Origin: Echinarachnius parma
Lineage: Eukaryota; Echinodermata; Echinoidea; Clypeasteroida; Echinarachniidae
Direction of reading: 5' to 3'
DNA: 64,000 bases
Assembly (NCBI GenBank): GCA_037951105.1
Contig: JBAMJV010008241.1
Span: 1-64,000, forward strand
Part shown: in pieces, positions 1 through 12,119 of the stretch
Numbering within the stretch: position 1 is the first letter of the stretch
How the letters are laid out: each line of letters opens with the position of its first letter
The notes under the pieces: model-generated
Database searches by the model: none
What the model was told of the DNA's origin: nothing
What the model saw: only the letters and a program-made list of their open reading frames with translations
Made by a program: the position numbers and the translations under genes

Positions 1-2182
1 ATTCGCCTAGCAACCAACGACGCCAAGACCCGTGTGCCTCTTAGCATGAAGTTTGGATGCCGTCCGTCCCGGGTCCCATCTTTGCTTCAAACCGCCAAAG
101 ACCTCCAGCTGCAAGTCGTTGGTGTGAGGTATGTAAATTGGTTAAGTAATCGATTATTTTGTATATGATATTATATAATATTTAATATAATGTATGATTG
201 AAGCATCACTTTACACACTAAGATATACTAGGTACAATATGGGTGCTAAACGCTGCTTCAATAGCATCACCCTCAAATGACAATGAAACTATGGCTTTCG
301 GCTACTAGTATCATTTAGAGGGTGAACAGACATTTGATTTGATTCATGACTTGGCATTTTTGGCCTTCTGGATCCCAAGAAATCCTTCTGTGAACATACC
401 CAAATTTTACTAATTGCATTGTTACGGCGGAAAACGATGATGGGAGCGGCAATGTTCGTGTATACCCGACATGCTTCGCAAATTCTTACGACTGTGCGGA
501 TGGCCGAACAAAAAGATTTGCAGACTCATCAAAGCGTCTACAAGTATTCAAACAATGGTTGAATGGTGAAATCTAGTTAAGTGCACAATGGCGGCCTCCA
601 GCGTTCGCGTGAATAGTGGTTTACCCGATAGTGTTTGCACATATTTCTTCCAAAGCAGAAATCGGGGTAATGTTATGCGAAATAAACAAGCATATTACGA
701 TGTATAAAGTAGGATAAACTTTATTCTAGAGTTGCAATTCTGCACCTAAGACCCAATTCCTGTATTTCTGTAATTGATGCGATAGTAGCGGAATCTAATG
801 TATGAATAATTATCAATTAAAGTATTATGATAATTTCTATATACATTTTTTGTAATTACTGCAATAGTTTTCATGTGGGTAGTGGATGCAGCGACGTCTC
901 CGCTTTTAGTGAGTGTATCCGCGACGCCCGTGCGACCTTTGACCTTGGCATTCAGATGGGCTTCAAGATGGCACTATTGGACATTGGGGGCGGTATTCCT
1001 GGTGAAAAATCAGCTTCGGTCAAATTCGAAGAGGTGAGGCATGGCTGGTATTGAAATTACGGTTACCCCCCACCCCCCCCCCTCCCCCCCCCCGTGCCGA
1101 ATGTTTCGGACAACTCCCCATTATATTGAAAACAACATTTTGCCAATAGTATAGAGCAGATAAATGTACAATTTCATGGTAATCGTTTCGAAGTTTGATA
1201 CAAGCAAGACAGGTATGCAAGCTACCTTGGGGATAATTTCAGAAAAAGTACACTTAGACAAGCGAAAATCCAACATGGCGGCCATATTTCAAGATGCCCA
1301 CAAAAAGCTACCTTTTAAAATATAGAAATTGACTGAGTCGGCCGATTCTAATAATCTTGGTGTCGATTTACATGTTTCTTGATATGCTGAAATTAATTGT
1401 GATACATATAGGGATCGGTAAAATGTAGAACATCCAACATGGCGGCCATTTTCGAAGAAGGCCACTAAAAGCCAATTTTTGTTAGAAAAAGTGACTGAGT
1501 TGGCCGATTCTAATTAACTTGATGTCGATTTATTTGTTTTCTTGATACACAGAAAACGAGTGTGATACATTACGGACCTATATAACAGCGAAAATCAACA
1601 TGGCCGCCATTTCCAAGATGGCCGCCAAAAGAGCTACTTTTTGATATTAAATTGACTGAGTTGGTTGATTTTGATCATCTTGGTGTCGATTTATATGTTT
1701 TTTTTTGATATGCCTGAAAACGATTGGTGCTACACACTGACCTATACAATGGCGTAGCTATGGGATAGGAAGGGGTATTAACCACTTTCTGTACTGAATC
1801 ATGAAATGTCATTTCCCCCAACTTTCACTTTAATTCATCACAGTTCGCGACAGAAATTAACAAATCCCTGGAGGAATGTTTTCCATCCGACCAAGGCGTG
1901 GAGGTAATAGCAGAGCCTGGTCGCTATTACGTCACTTCCGCTTTCTCCGTCGTCGCCAACGTTACATCGAAGCGCGTAGTGTCACGTGACGAAATTATTA
2001 CTTCTTCCGACAACCCAAGTAATATTCAATTTCTATAATGTTATTTTATATTATGTAGGCCAGTATAAATTGTTGGTATGTAAACGGACGAACACTCACA
2101 CTTACACACAATACACGCGCGCACAACCACGCATACACACACCCCCTCACACACCACACACACACACGCACACACGCACACA

Positions 2183-2227
<45 letters not shown>

Positions 2228-5200
2228 CATACATACACATACCAAATCAGGCAAACATACATATCACACACACGACACAAATCCAACATAAATACATTTC
2301 TGTTCTTGTAATTTCCTGTTATTTTTAAAGCGCGTACACGAGCATTATCTAGGGGTGAGGGCGGGGGAGTATTGGCTCGACTATTTATTGAGAAATCAAA
2401 TTATAATTACTCAATTACCATTTTTTAACGAACATGTTGGATTACAGCTAGAAAAAAATAAAAATTGTATTGAAAATCACTTTATTGAGAGTCTTGGTCA
2501 ACAAGGGATACCGTAGTTGCTGGAGAACCTGGCCAGTCACACACAACACAGTGCGGCCATTGACTTTGTACACGCATCGTGCGTGTGTGGCCGGGTTCTC
2601 CTGCACTGCGATAAATTGAACCATTCGTATGTAAAATCGCGCCTTGCGGAAACCCGCTTTGCCGTTGAGCGATAATTTTTTATCAGCGAAGGCACCCGCG
2701 ATATTGCGATCCAAGTGGTGTAAGTTTCTACCGAAATGAACTACTGAGCGTCGATTTACAAAATGCGAGAATCAAGATGATAAAAATTGAAATCTCAATT
2801 AATCGTGAACAAAATAAAAATAACACATTTTGGAGTTTAAAGACTGACTTTCAAGCGATTTTCTGGATAACCAGGAGGACTACAGAACAGCAAGATACAT
2901 GTATTTTATGAGCAATATGCAGATAAATCGTTTGATATAAGTTTCGAGTCGCATGTTCAGTGCATTCTCGGCAAATCTAATTTCAAGTCAGCCCTGTCTT
3001 TTTTTGGGCCAGGTTCTCCCCCCGGCCAGGTTCTCCAGCAACTACGGTACATGTAAATGGAAAATTCTCTCAATATAATGTATATACAAAATTTACAATA
3101 GATTTAGCCAGGTCAGGCCATATCACTGACTATGGAGGGCATACATATATACACACACAAACGTTCACAATGACTTGACATAGAAGAGAGGAAAAAGACA
3201 ATGACAATATTTTGAGACTACTTAGCCTATTGTTGTATACGATATTAATGTGCAAGATTTTTACATTAATTGAAAATTACTATTCATTTGGCTTTCATAG
3301 CTCCCAGACAGTGTGGCAAGGATGCGTTCATGTACTACATCAACGATGGAGTCCATGGCTCATTCAGTCACGTGTTACATGAACAGGCCAAATTGGTGCC
3401 CAAACGTCTCAAGGTATAACAACAATAATTATTATAATATACACGATTTATATATGCGTTTAGGCCTACATGGTGATATTAATCTCTAAGCGCTTTTGCA
3501 ATGATATTAGTATACTTTAGCACCAGAATTCAAGATTTTACATATAACAATCATTATTATTCATTGATAATGTAGATACAAATTTTAATTCCTCAATTCA
3601 AACGTGTCTATCTCAGCCTATACTTTTTAACTGGCTTCGCGTCTAATGTCAGAAACGAATGGAAAAAATAATAAAAACCCGGCGCAGACAGAGCCGACTC
3701 GATCCGATCCGACCGACCCGACTGACGTGTACAGTCGATCCGATTTCAGTCGCGGGTGATTCAACATGTCAAATCGGGCTTCCGACTTGGCTTCCGACTG
3801 GCTTCCGACTGGCGTCTTGAGGCGATTGCACACAGAGCAGATCTGACTGAAACCTAGTCGAATCGGATCGAGTCGGCTCTGTCTGCGCCGGGCTTAATAC
3901 TAATAGTAAACAGGAAGAGGTTAGTGTTCGCCAAATGTTACTGTATGTCGTGCAACTCAACCAAAGCCGAACGCACACCGGAACCAACTCGACCGGATCC
4001 GACCCGATCCGACTGTGGTTTCCAGTCAGGCTTGAGTCGGGCCCGATCAGTCGGAGCCGATTCAACATGTTGAATCGACTTGAACCCGACAAATAACCTA
4101 TTTGCTCCCGTCTGGCAAAAGCGGAGTCGTGAAACAGCGCAAAACTGACTGAGGCGATCCGTCTGATAACCAGTCGGATAGTCGGGTCGAGTCGGCTATG
4201 TGTGCGTTCGGCTTTTAATAGACGAGAGGCCTAACTTGTCACAAGGCTAGACACACTCATGCGCCCGGGTTCTAACCCAGACTAAAATAACAAACGAAAC
4301 ATTTAAAACGCTGATCCTGCCAATTATATTTCGCATCTGAAGCATTGTGTAATTTAAATCGATATCGATCCTGATGCACATAATGTTTGTTGATGATACA
4401 ATTTAAGGTTACTGCAGGCTCAATAATAATTCAGCCTGAGATTGAATTTCACATTGTCACATTTCATATTTCCCAGTCGGATAAAAACGTAAGAGCTATT
4501 TTTCTTTTTTGTGAAATCATTTTAATGCATTAATTAATAATAACGTAAAATAAATGTTGTCGATCAAACATTTGATTTTTCTAATTTACACGGAGTGTAT
4601 ACAGACTGTTTTATGCACCGTTTTTTTTTTTAAATTTGTCACATTTTAGAAGACGAACGATGACGAAGAAACATTCTCGAGCACAGCGTTTGGGGGCCGA
4701 CGTGCGATGGCATCGACCAAATCGTGGACGAATGTCTCTTACCAGGACTCGATGTCGAGGAGTGGATCATCTTTCAAGGTAAAATTCCTTGATTTTGGTG
4801 ATAAAGAAGATGAAGATGATGATAATGATGATGAAGATGATGAAGAAGATGAAGAAGAAGAAGAGAAGAAGAAGAAGAAAAGAAGAAGAAGAAGAAGAAG
4901 AAGAAGAAGAAGAAGAAGAAGAAGAAGAAGAAGAATAAGAAGAAGAAGAAGAAGAGAAAGAAGAAGAAGAAGAAGAAGGAGAAGAAGAAGAAGAAGAAGA
5001 AGAAGAAGAAGAAGAAGAAGAAACGAAGAAGAAGAAGAAGAAGAAGAAGATTATTGTAATGTCAATTATGTTAATAATATAATGATGATAACGATGCAAT
5101 GATGAAGATGTCAATGCAGTATTATGATAATGATATTACAAATTATCAATAATGACACAAAAAATAATATTATTAGATAATGCAAACAAGCACAGTTTAG

Positions 5201-6155
5201 GTTTCTTTGTCCGTTTAGATTGAATATACTTATTATTTTCGTTTAATATGTCCGTTTCTGAATTTGTTTTCATTCAAAAATTAGACATGGGTGCATATAC
5301 GATATGCATGAGCACTGAATTCAATGGAATAAAAACCGCCAATCGGCTATTTCGTCATCGCTGACGATTATTTGTAAGTATTGCAAATTCTTCGGGTTCT
5401 ACAATTCTTCAAATTTCTAAAAAAAGTCAAAAAAGTGATTTATGTCTGGTCACTTACGCTATTGTTTGAGTCACTCACTCACTCACTTACTCACTCACTC
5501 ACTCACTCACTCACTCACTCACTCAATCACTCAATCACTCAATCACTCAATCACTCAATCACTCAATCACTCAATCACTCAATCACTCAATCACTCAATC
5601 ACTCAATCAGCCGACTTACCGATCATCCAACCAACCAGCCAGCCATATTTAAAATATCATGGGCGTATAGGGCAAACATTTTCAGGGGCTAAGGATAGTG
5701 ATAATCTTCCCCATTTTCACCTGACAAGCTTATCAAAATTATTACTGTTTATCAGTTATTCAAGAATATGACATGATTTTGCCGGATTACAGCACGCATA
5801 TGATATGCCCGAATATGATTAGTTTGCTCGAACACGGTATTAACTTCTCGAACATGACATGCTTTTGCCCGAAAGTTGGGTGCTTTTTACCCAAATATGG
5901 CCGTTTTCAAAACCCAATTAGCAAGGGGGCTGCAGCAGCAGCAGCTGCAGCCCACAGCTCGATCCCGCCTCCTACGCCTATGACCATGGTCTAACGATAA
6001 AGCAAATACATTTTACCAACAAGAGCTTTGATGATAATGATGATAATGTTGATATTCTGACTTATACTTTCTCTAAAACAAATATTATGTTGTCTTTCTA
6101 TCTCAGGCCTCTACTCAAGGTTATCATGATGCAACCAACGACAGGAAAGGGCTGA
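1..6155 (+). CDS. ODC1: ornithine decarboxylase, 3' part (5' exons lie before the window)
   Basis: PLP-dependent decarboxylase of ornithine to putrescine, the first step of polyamine synthesis, cytosolic. Exons read as 1-128, 868-1033, 1844-2018, 3301-3413, 4650-4778, 5285-5373 and, less surely, 6107-6155; borders are GT-AG and phases agree. Visible motifs in order: LSMKFG, FHVGSG (His stacking on PLP), GGGIPG (phosphate loop), EPGRYYV (Glu/Arg of PLP binding), YYINDGV (substrate Asp) and WGPTCDGID with the catalytic Cys-Asp. These residues argue for a true decarboxylase rather than an antizyme inhibitor. The PLP lysine lies upstream of the window. Two slips are apparent: in exon 5 the frame ending FSSTAFG must shift to reach WGPTCDGID beside a G5 run, and in exon 6 the frame changes at an A5 run after FNGI. 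Either sequencing error or decay. The C-terminus is short, without the long PEST tail of vertebrate ODC. About 283 codons are visible. Confidence 0.93.
1262..1745. repeat. three-unit tandem repeat, about 163 bp, in ODC intron 2
   Basis: Three units begin near 1262, 1425 and 1588. The shared AACATGG motif sits at 1272, 1436 and 1597, giving spacings of 164 and 161. Each unit has ACATGGCGGCCAT or its C-variant, then a GACTGAGTTGG-type block, then GGTGTCGATTTA. The GGCGGCCAT core resembles the YY1 motif. Units are moderately diverged. Confidence 0.85.
2085..2245. repeat. (CA)n microsatellite, imperfect
   Basis: Alternating CA/CACACG run in ODC intron 3. Open frames through it on both strands are repeat artefacts. 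Confidence 0.95.
2511..3047. mobile_element. TA-flanked inverted-repeat element (MITE), 537 bp
   Basis: Left end CCGTAGTTGCTGGAGAACC and right end GGTTCTCCAGCAACTACGG are inverted copies, and each is flanked by TA. This is the layout of a Tc1/mariner-type non-autonomous element. A diverged copy in opposite orientation lies at about 12829-13301. No transposase ORF is present. Confidence 0.85.
3678..3892. mobile_element. palindromic MITE, first of an adjacent pair
   Basis: Ends CCCGGCGCAGACAGAGCCGA and TCGGCTCTGTCTGCGCCGGG are inverted copies, and the inner GACTCGATCCGAT block is also mirrored. The interior is rich in GACTCG/CGAGTC words. Lies in ODC intron 4. Confidence 0.8.
3963..4216. mobile_element. 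palindromic MITE, second of the pair
   Basis: Ends AAGCCGAACGCACAC and GTGTGCGTTCGGCTT are inverted copies. The interior again has mirrored GACTCG/GATCCGA words and matches its neighbour at 3678-3892 in composition, so the two look like relatives inserted 70 bp apart. Confidence 0.78.
4800..5052. repeat. (GAA)n trinucleotide tract, with GAT lead-in
   Basis: About 250 bp of GAAGAA with a GATGAT start, in ODC intron 5 just after the exon-5 donor. The Glu/Arg-rich frames here are not genes. A purine-only strand of this length can form triplex DNA. Confidence 0.95.
5469..5610. repeat. (ACTC)n then (ACTCAATC)n microsatellite
   Basis: Tetranucleotide array that changes into an octanucleotide array from about 5520, a visible expansion of a variant unit. 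Lies in ODC intron 6. Confidence 0.95.
5774..5993. repeat. GCCCGAA-type interspersed repeat
   Basis: Degenerate tandem of TTGCCCGAATATGACATG-like units ending in CCTCCTACGCCTATGACCAT. Sister copies occur at 8288-8434, same orientation and same end, and at 62840-63120 in inverted orientation. Confidence 0.7.
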
Positions 6156-6199
6156 AACGCCTCTGCAAACACTGAACACTGAACAGAATGAAAGAATCA

Positions 6200-7894
6200 T
6201 ACACTGTAAAAAATAAACTGTAAAATTACAGGGTTTTTTGCCCGTAAAATTACAACTTTTCACCGTTTTATCAAACTTACAGAACTTTTCCTGTAAAATA
6301 ACAGAAATCTTGTTAGTTTATGGGAAATTATCATTTATTTACAACTACCTATATTCATAACTGTAATAAACGGGTTTCCTGTACTACCTACGACTGTCCC
6401 TGTTTTTTTACAAACTGTTCACATGGCTCTGATTTTTTTACGAACATTTTTCCTGTTAAAAAACGACACTTGCTTGTATAATCAAACAAAAAATGTATGC
6501 TAACAACATAGGCTGTTTTTTTACTACCCGTGTCTGTGAAAAAACAGGCAACCTGTTAAAAAACCTACAGTTGTGTGTAAACACTAAATACAAATATACC
6601 GTTAAACCACACAATTTCCAGTAATTTAGAGATTCCATGTATGATTACAAGTCGGCCTATACATTTTTCAAGACAGGCTTGTGAAAAAACGCAATTCGCC
6701 TGTAAAAAGACAATACTTTCTAATAACAAATACAATAATTGTAAAATTACAGGTTTTTTTTTTTCCCCTTAAAATTACAATTTTGCACCGTTTGATCAAT
6801 TTTACAGAATTTATCCTGAAATGTTGTTAGTTTATGGAAATTATCTTTTACTCGTTGCAGGTAGTACGAAACCGTTTATTAACAGTTATGAATTTCATAA
6901 CTGTTAACAAACGGTTTTTCGTACTACCTAGCAACTTTCCCTGTTTTTTTGTACAAAATTTTGTTCGCAAGGTTCTGTTTTTATTTACTGGTGACAATTT
7001 ATCTTATACAAACAGAACAAATACTTGTAGACCTACGCTAACAACACAGGCAGTTTCTTTTACTACCCAGGTCTGTGAACAAACAAAACAGGTAAATCTG
7101 TTAAAAAAACCTACATTATTTTAGGCATAAATACGAATTATACCGTTAAATCACAACATTTCCAGTAATTTGTAACAGGTTCATGAATATTCATGAGCTA
7201 GTTTGTGCTTTTGCAAAATGAACAGAAAAATCTGTTCATAATCCCGTTATTTTGTAAAATGATTATCGAAATTAATTTTTGATTTAGATAAGTGTAATTA
7301 ATTATCAGTGAACTCTTGTTAACCCTTATGGGTGACAATTCATGAAGGCAATAATGTTTTAAGGTCTGTGTTAAAAGTACTAACCATTAAAACACATACA
7401 TGCGTGGTATACCATGTTTATAGCTAATCGTGAACAAAGGGAAGATGGAATAGGAACGATAGGTACGATAGGTATAGGCTGTAGGGCACATGTCGTAGGT
7501 TATTAGGTAGGTTATTAGGACTAGGAGGAATGGACTACACTCTTAACAAATAACTCCCACGAATTTCCCGCCCAAAACGCTATTCTTTTTTTACAGTGTA
7601 TGCCGTGAAAAATACAGAAAGAGTATGTGGAAAAACAGAATACAGAAACAGGAACATCATATTTTAACCAGGAAAGTCGCTGTTACAAAACAGAGAAAAC
7701 TTGATTTTACAAGATTATATGACATGAAAAATACAGAAAGCTACTGTGAAATTACAGTATGATCATTAACGGGAACCTGTAATTTTACGTGAGGCTATAA
7801 AATAACAAGAACTCTCGTAAAATAACGGGGGTTCCTGGCGTTACGACTGCCAGGACATTCCCGTAAAAAAACGGCATTTATTTTTTACAGTGTA
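6200..7894. mobile_element. 1.7-kb inverted-repeat element with internal duplication
   Basis: Ends are TACACTGTAAAAAATAAA at 6200 and TTTATTTTTTACAGTGTA ending at 7894, an exact 18-bp inverted repeat counting the TA. The interior is built from TGTAAAATTACAG-like words. It also has a duplicated core: the 6235-6640 block recurs, diverged, at about 6745-7180, and both blocks end in TTTCCAGTAATTT. No transposase frame is open. It begins inside the likely 3' end of the ODC transcript. Confidence 0.8.
6855..6935. repeat. near-perfect 80-bp hairpin inside the element
   Basis: GTTGCAGGTAGTACGAAACC pairs with a mirrored arm ending GTACTACCTAGCAAC, centred on TGAATTTCA near 6894. The arms are about 38 bp with few mismatches. 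Only one diverged arm is kept in the sister block near 6345-6400. Confidence 0.85.
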
Positions 7895-7948
7895 GCCGTC
7901 ATCATGGACGTATAGGAGCACAACCTTTCACTGGGGGGATGAGGTCTT

Positions 7949-8222
7949 CAGGGACGGATCTAGCTTTTTTTGCTAAGCGGGGGGGGGGGGGGGGGGTTTG
8001 ACGCCAATGACCATCTAGCTTTTTGCTAAGGGGGGGGTGACCCCAATGACGATGCGGAGCATCGTCCATGAGCCGCGAAGCGGCGAATTTTGTTTTCTAT
8101 TTTGAACCCCCGTAAGTGATTTTTTCCACTTTTTTTTCACTGATACATTTTCACTTGGCAGCCCAAGGGAGGGGGGGGGGGGGGGGGTTAAACCCCCTAA
8201 ACCCCCTCTGGATCCGCCACTG
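7949..8222. mobile_element. hAT-like MITE with G-run interior
   Basis: Ends CAGGGACGGATCTAG and CTGGATCCGCCACTG form an imperfect inverted repeat, close to the CAGTGGCGGATCCAG ends known for hAT-type short elements. The interior has two long G runs (7979-7997 and 8169-8187). Confidence 0.65.
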
Positions 8223-8999
8223 GTCTTTTGCACTATATAATAATTATCCTTCCAATATTTCACCACAAAATTAAAAATAAATACTGAGACATGTTTGCTC
8301 CAATAATTATGTCTTTATTTTGCCCGAATGACACCGATTTGCCCGAATGTGACATGGGTTTGCCCGAATATGACACGTTTTGCCCGAATCTAAGGTGCTT
8401 TTTGCCTCCTACGCCTATGACCATCATGATGAAAAGCTCACAATAATACGAATAACATAGTAAGATAAAAAATGTTTATTATGGCCACTATAATAAGGGA
8501 GATTAAAAAGATTAAAATATATTAAAGTATGAGGTCTCTATTATTAAAATGCTATAGTACCAACATGTCATTTACCAATATACCAACATTATATTATTTT
8601 ATTATGTATCATGTGTCTAATTCAGTGTTGGCGTTTGCTTTTGTTGATGTTGTTGCTGTTGTTGTATGTACTCTTGAATAATTTGTCTAACTTCCGGGGA
8701 AATTCAATTTTTTTTTTTTTTTACATGTATACTGATAAATCATAAATATAATTGCTTTTAAAAATGTTAATTTCATTTGCATTGTTTTTTTGTGGCTTGT
8801 CTTGCGGGAAAGCACAACAAATACGATTATAATGATATATAGGACAAAATATACATGTTATCTGATTATGGTAATATTTTCGTATTATTAATTATAATGA
8901 TTTTAAATTTTACCTTAAAATATTAAATTTGCATTGGGAAATCGAATTTAAACACGATGCCTTAATATTATGTTATCAACTTCTGTTATTATCATTTTA

Positions 9000-9227
9000 T
9001 GTGGTATTCACTAACTCATTGCACTTACTTTATACACGACTTAAATTATCCCGTAGACAATTTAACGTCTAAACACTTCAATCGTAAATATCTTTTGAAC
9101 GAAATGGAAATCTGGAAAACCAAAACCTGTCCCGTGCCTTTATTAATACATATGATAAGGTTTGATAGAACCACTAAGAGTTCCAAGTAAGTTTGAGGAT
9201 TTAGACAATGTTACTAAGTCCCTTTAA
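9000..9227 (-). mobile_element. partial copy of a 395-bp TIR repeat family
   Basis: Matches, in reverse, the family at 30044-30439, 58339-58730 and 25928-26324: CACTTCAATCGTAAATATCT, AACCAAAACCTGTCCC and the TTACTAAGTCCCTTTAA end are shared. The other end is missing. Confidence 0.75.
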
Positions 9228-9265
9228 TGATAGTGAACGAGATAGTAATACCTTACTGACGGGCA

Positions 9266-9792
9266 TAGGCGTACCCGGGGGGGGGGGGGGGGTTCAACCC
9301 CCCCCCCCCCTTTACAACTTGTATAGCTAGTCTCGAGACCACATTTAAATGGTCTCGACCATCATTACCGATGGTCTCGGCCTCGAAAATTGCGAAGAAT
9401 CCTGGGGTTCAACCCCCCCCCTTTGACCCAAAAATGACGGTTTTGGCCGAGGTTTGAACCCCCCCCCCCCCCTTTACAACTTGTATAGCTAGTCTCAAGA
9501 CCACATTTAAGCGGTCTCGACCATCATTACTGATGGTCTCAGCCTCGAAAATTGCGAAGAATCCTGGTCTCGGCCTCGAAAATGTTCAACATTCTCGGTC
9601 TCGGTTTCGAAAACGGACGGTTTTTCAACGGACATCCCCCCCCCCCCCCCGCTTACAGGATTCTCAAAAAATGCCTTGGTCTCGGCTTCGAAATTTGTCT
9701 ACGACCACCCCCCCCCCCCCCCCCTCCCCCGCTTGCAGAAATTTGTCTGACGAAATAACCGCCCCCTTGAAAAAATCCTGGGTACGCCACTG
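9266..9792. repeat. poly-G/poly-C rich tandem repeat with GGTCTCG words
   Basis: A unit with ACAACTTGTATAGCTAGTCT and repeated GGTCTCG words, ending GCGAAGAATCCTGG, occurs at 9314 and again at 9476, a period of 162. C runs of 10-18 separate the pieces, and the end is CCTGGGTACGCCACTG. A related GAGACC/GGTCC block is at 55255-55380. Confidence 0.75.
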
Positions 9793-10019
9793 CTGACGGG
9801 AATGGATTAGGGCTGGGTAGAATGAACATATTGAGAAGCCTTATTTGGGAACGGTAATTTCGTAACCAAAGTAATACCAATAAATGTGTGGTAAAAATAT
9901 AAAATGTATGATTTTATGTGTAAAGAAAACTAAAAATGGAATGTTGTTGCTATAACACTATAAATAAAGTATTTTAAATCATGCAACCTGTCGTTTATTG
10001 TGTATCGCCTCGGCTCCAT

Positions 10020-10800
10020 GTAAAAATGTCAGTGGGGAAAACATGTCAAAGGATCTAAAATCACAGGGAAAAATGTCGGAGAAAAAAGTCTCAGGTAAAA
10101 ATGTCTCTGGAAAAAACATTTCAGAGAAAAAAAGTAAGCCAACAAAAAAAAAACGTCAGAGGAAAAAGATATAGGAACAAATTCAGCAGGAAAAAATGTC
10201 CGTAGCTTTACCACTGCCCTAAATCTTTCTAAATAATCTGAATTTCCATGTATAGTATAGACTGTCATTATTATCAAATTCATGGACTGATACCCTGATA
10301 TCGCATCATAAAAATGAAGATTATCTCCATTTCCAAGTTTACCATTTCAATATCTTTGTTTCGTTTGATGTTCCTGTTGTTACCCTTTTTTTATTATTTC
10401 AATGACAAATTAATGACTGTTCACAAACACTAATATACACTGCACATTGCATAACCTCCTCATGTTCATTCAATTTGTAATGACTGTGTGGCAATATAGA
10501 AGAGCGCCATCTAAGATGAACTACCATATAATAATCGATGAATAGAGGTCGTCAACAGGGATATGACTATACTTGAATGAACCTGCAACACGATTTACAG
10601 TCTGATAATCATCCTCATCATGGCTTAATACAATTGTTCATCTCATTATTTCCACCAGACAATTTTTCCTCTGACAATATCCACTGACCCTTTATCTGGT
10701 GACATTATTTTCACTGACACGTAGCCTATATATTTATATCTGACATTTTCACATCTGATTTTCTCCCTCTGACATTTTGACCACTAATTTTCTACCAGGA
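10020..10800. repeat. repeat with mirrored GTCAGxGGAAAAA words
   Basis: The left part (10028-10200) repeats GTCAGTGGGGAAAACATGTC-like words. The right part (10660-10795) has their complements (TTTTCCTCTGACA, CACTGACA). The same word pair, more compact, makes the palindrome at 60791-60920. Confidence 0.65.
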
Positions 10801-11352
10801 CCGGCTCTGAAAAATAAGAGCTAGTATATAATTATTTCATGGTTGTCTGAGCACAGATTAATGACAAAATTGTCATAATTTTTTTACAAAATTCGCATGA
10901 ACATCGTATAAACATCATTATTGCAGTTTGTTGAGAAGTTAGGAATAGTTTTAAATTGCGCTGTTTGACAATATCAATCAAAATATCTTTTTCAAAAGAG
11001 GTTTGAAAATAGTTGTTGATAATCTCTCTATTTCTATTTAATCATTATTTCAACAAAACATCACATGCATGATTTTGTATAACAAATCATTAGTGAAACC
11101 AATGCTTTTTTTTTAGAGAGCGCCCTCTTGTGTTTAAACTGGGCGTTTTACTTATACTTAGTCGTTTGTAATAATTTTCTATACATTTCGAGCATGGTGG
11201 AGTTATAACTATTAGCTTGCAGTTTTATGGTTACTATAATGCTCAGCCTACCACTGAACTGTACTCATTCGCAAGAGGACGGATATATCTCTGTTTTCGC
11301 ACACTTAATGTTGTCATATGTTTTATGGTATAAGACATTTTGGTGTTATATA

Positions 11353-11952
11353 CAGTGTGGCCCAGAAAGAATGCAACACCTACGGTCGTTAATGTTATCA
11401 ACATCATCGACCAAATGTCATTGTTTTTTTATTTGATTAGGTAGAACATTCTTTTTCCAACAAAATGATACCATGAGCATTGATTGTGGGTAAGGCGTTG
11501 GGATCCTAGGGCCATTTTTCTGAGGGATGTTGTTTCCTAAATTTGCTACTTTTTCGTCTCCAGCGATCCCCGGAACATGAGACATTCTCGCTCCACGGCC
11601 TGTTGAACAGCCGCGCGATGTTGCGTAATCGATTACCCCGTATCTTCCTTATCAAAGGGAGAGCAGTCATGCGGTTATTTTGTGCAACTAATTCTACGGC
11701 AGGCCGTGGGGCGAGAATGTCTCAGTAATCCGAGGATCGCATGGAGACGAAAAAGTAGCAAATTTGGGAAACGACATTGCCTCAGAAAAATGGCCCTAGG
11801 ATCCAAACGCCTTTTACCCAAAGTCAATGCTCATGGTATCATTTTGTTGGAAAAAGAATGTTCTACCCAATCAAATAAAAAACGATGACTTGGTCGATGA
11901 TGTTGATGATATTATTGAGTCGTAGGTGTTGCATTCTTTCTGGGCCACCCTG
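11353..11952. mobile_element. 600-bp foldback MITE, almost entirely two inverted arms
   Basis: Left end CAGTGTGGCCCAGAAAGAAT and right end ATTCTTTCTGGGCCACCCTG are flanked by TA. The two arms, about 280 bp each, mirror one another almost throughout: GATCCTAGGGCCATTTTTCTG pairs, with one G/A change, with its complement near 11790-11810, and GAGACATTCTCG with CGAGAATGTCTC. The centre is near 11640-11670. This is the TA-flanked Tc1/mariner layout. Confidence 0.88.
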
Positions 11953-12067
11953 TATAGTTATTTAAATTTAGGTTGTTATTATCATTATCATTATTAGTAT
12001 AACTAGAAGTATATTATTAGTCATTATTATTATTATTAGTCAATATTATTACTATTATTATCATCAT

Positions 12068-12075
12068 ATCATCGA

Positions 12076-12119
<44 letters not shown>

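Noticed and set aside
2041-2291. Cys/Val or His/Thr-rich frames
   Set aside because: Translations of the (CA)n microsatellite.
4707-5114. Long Glu/Arg-rich and Ser-rich frames on both strands
   Set aside because: They run through the (GAA)n tract; only the first part (to 4778) is the ODC exon, and in another frame.
5381-5771. His/Ser/Leu-rich open frames
   Set aside because: Translations of the ACTC/ACTCAATC microsatellite.
1-6155. Antizyme inhibitor instead of ODC
   Set aside because: The catalytic Cys-Asp of GPTCDGID, the EPGR motif and YYINDG are kept; inhibitors usually lose several of these.
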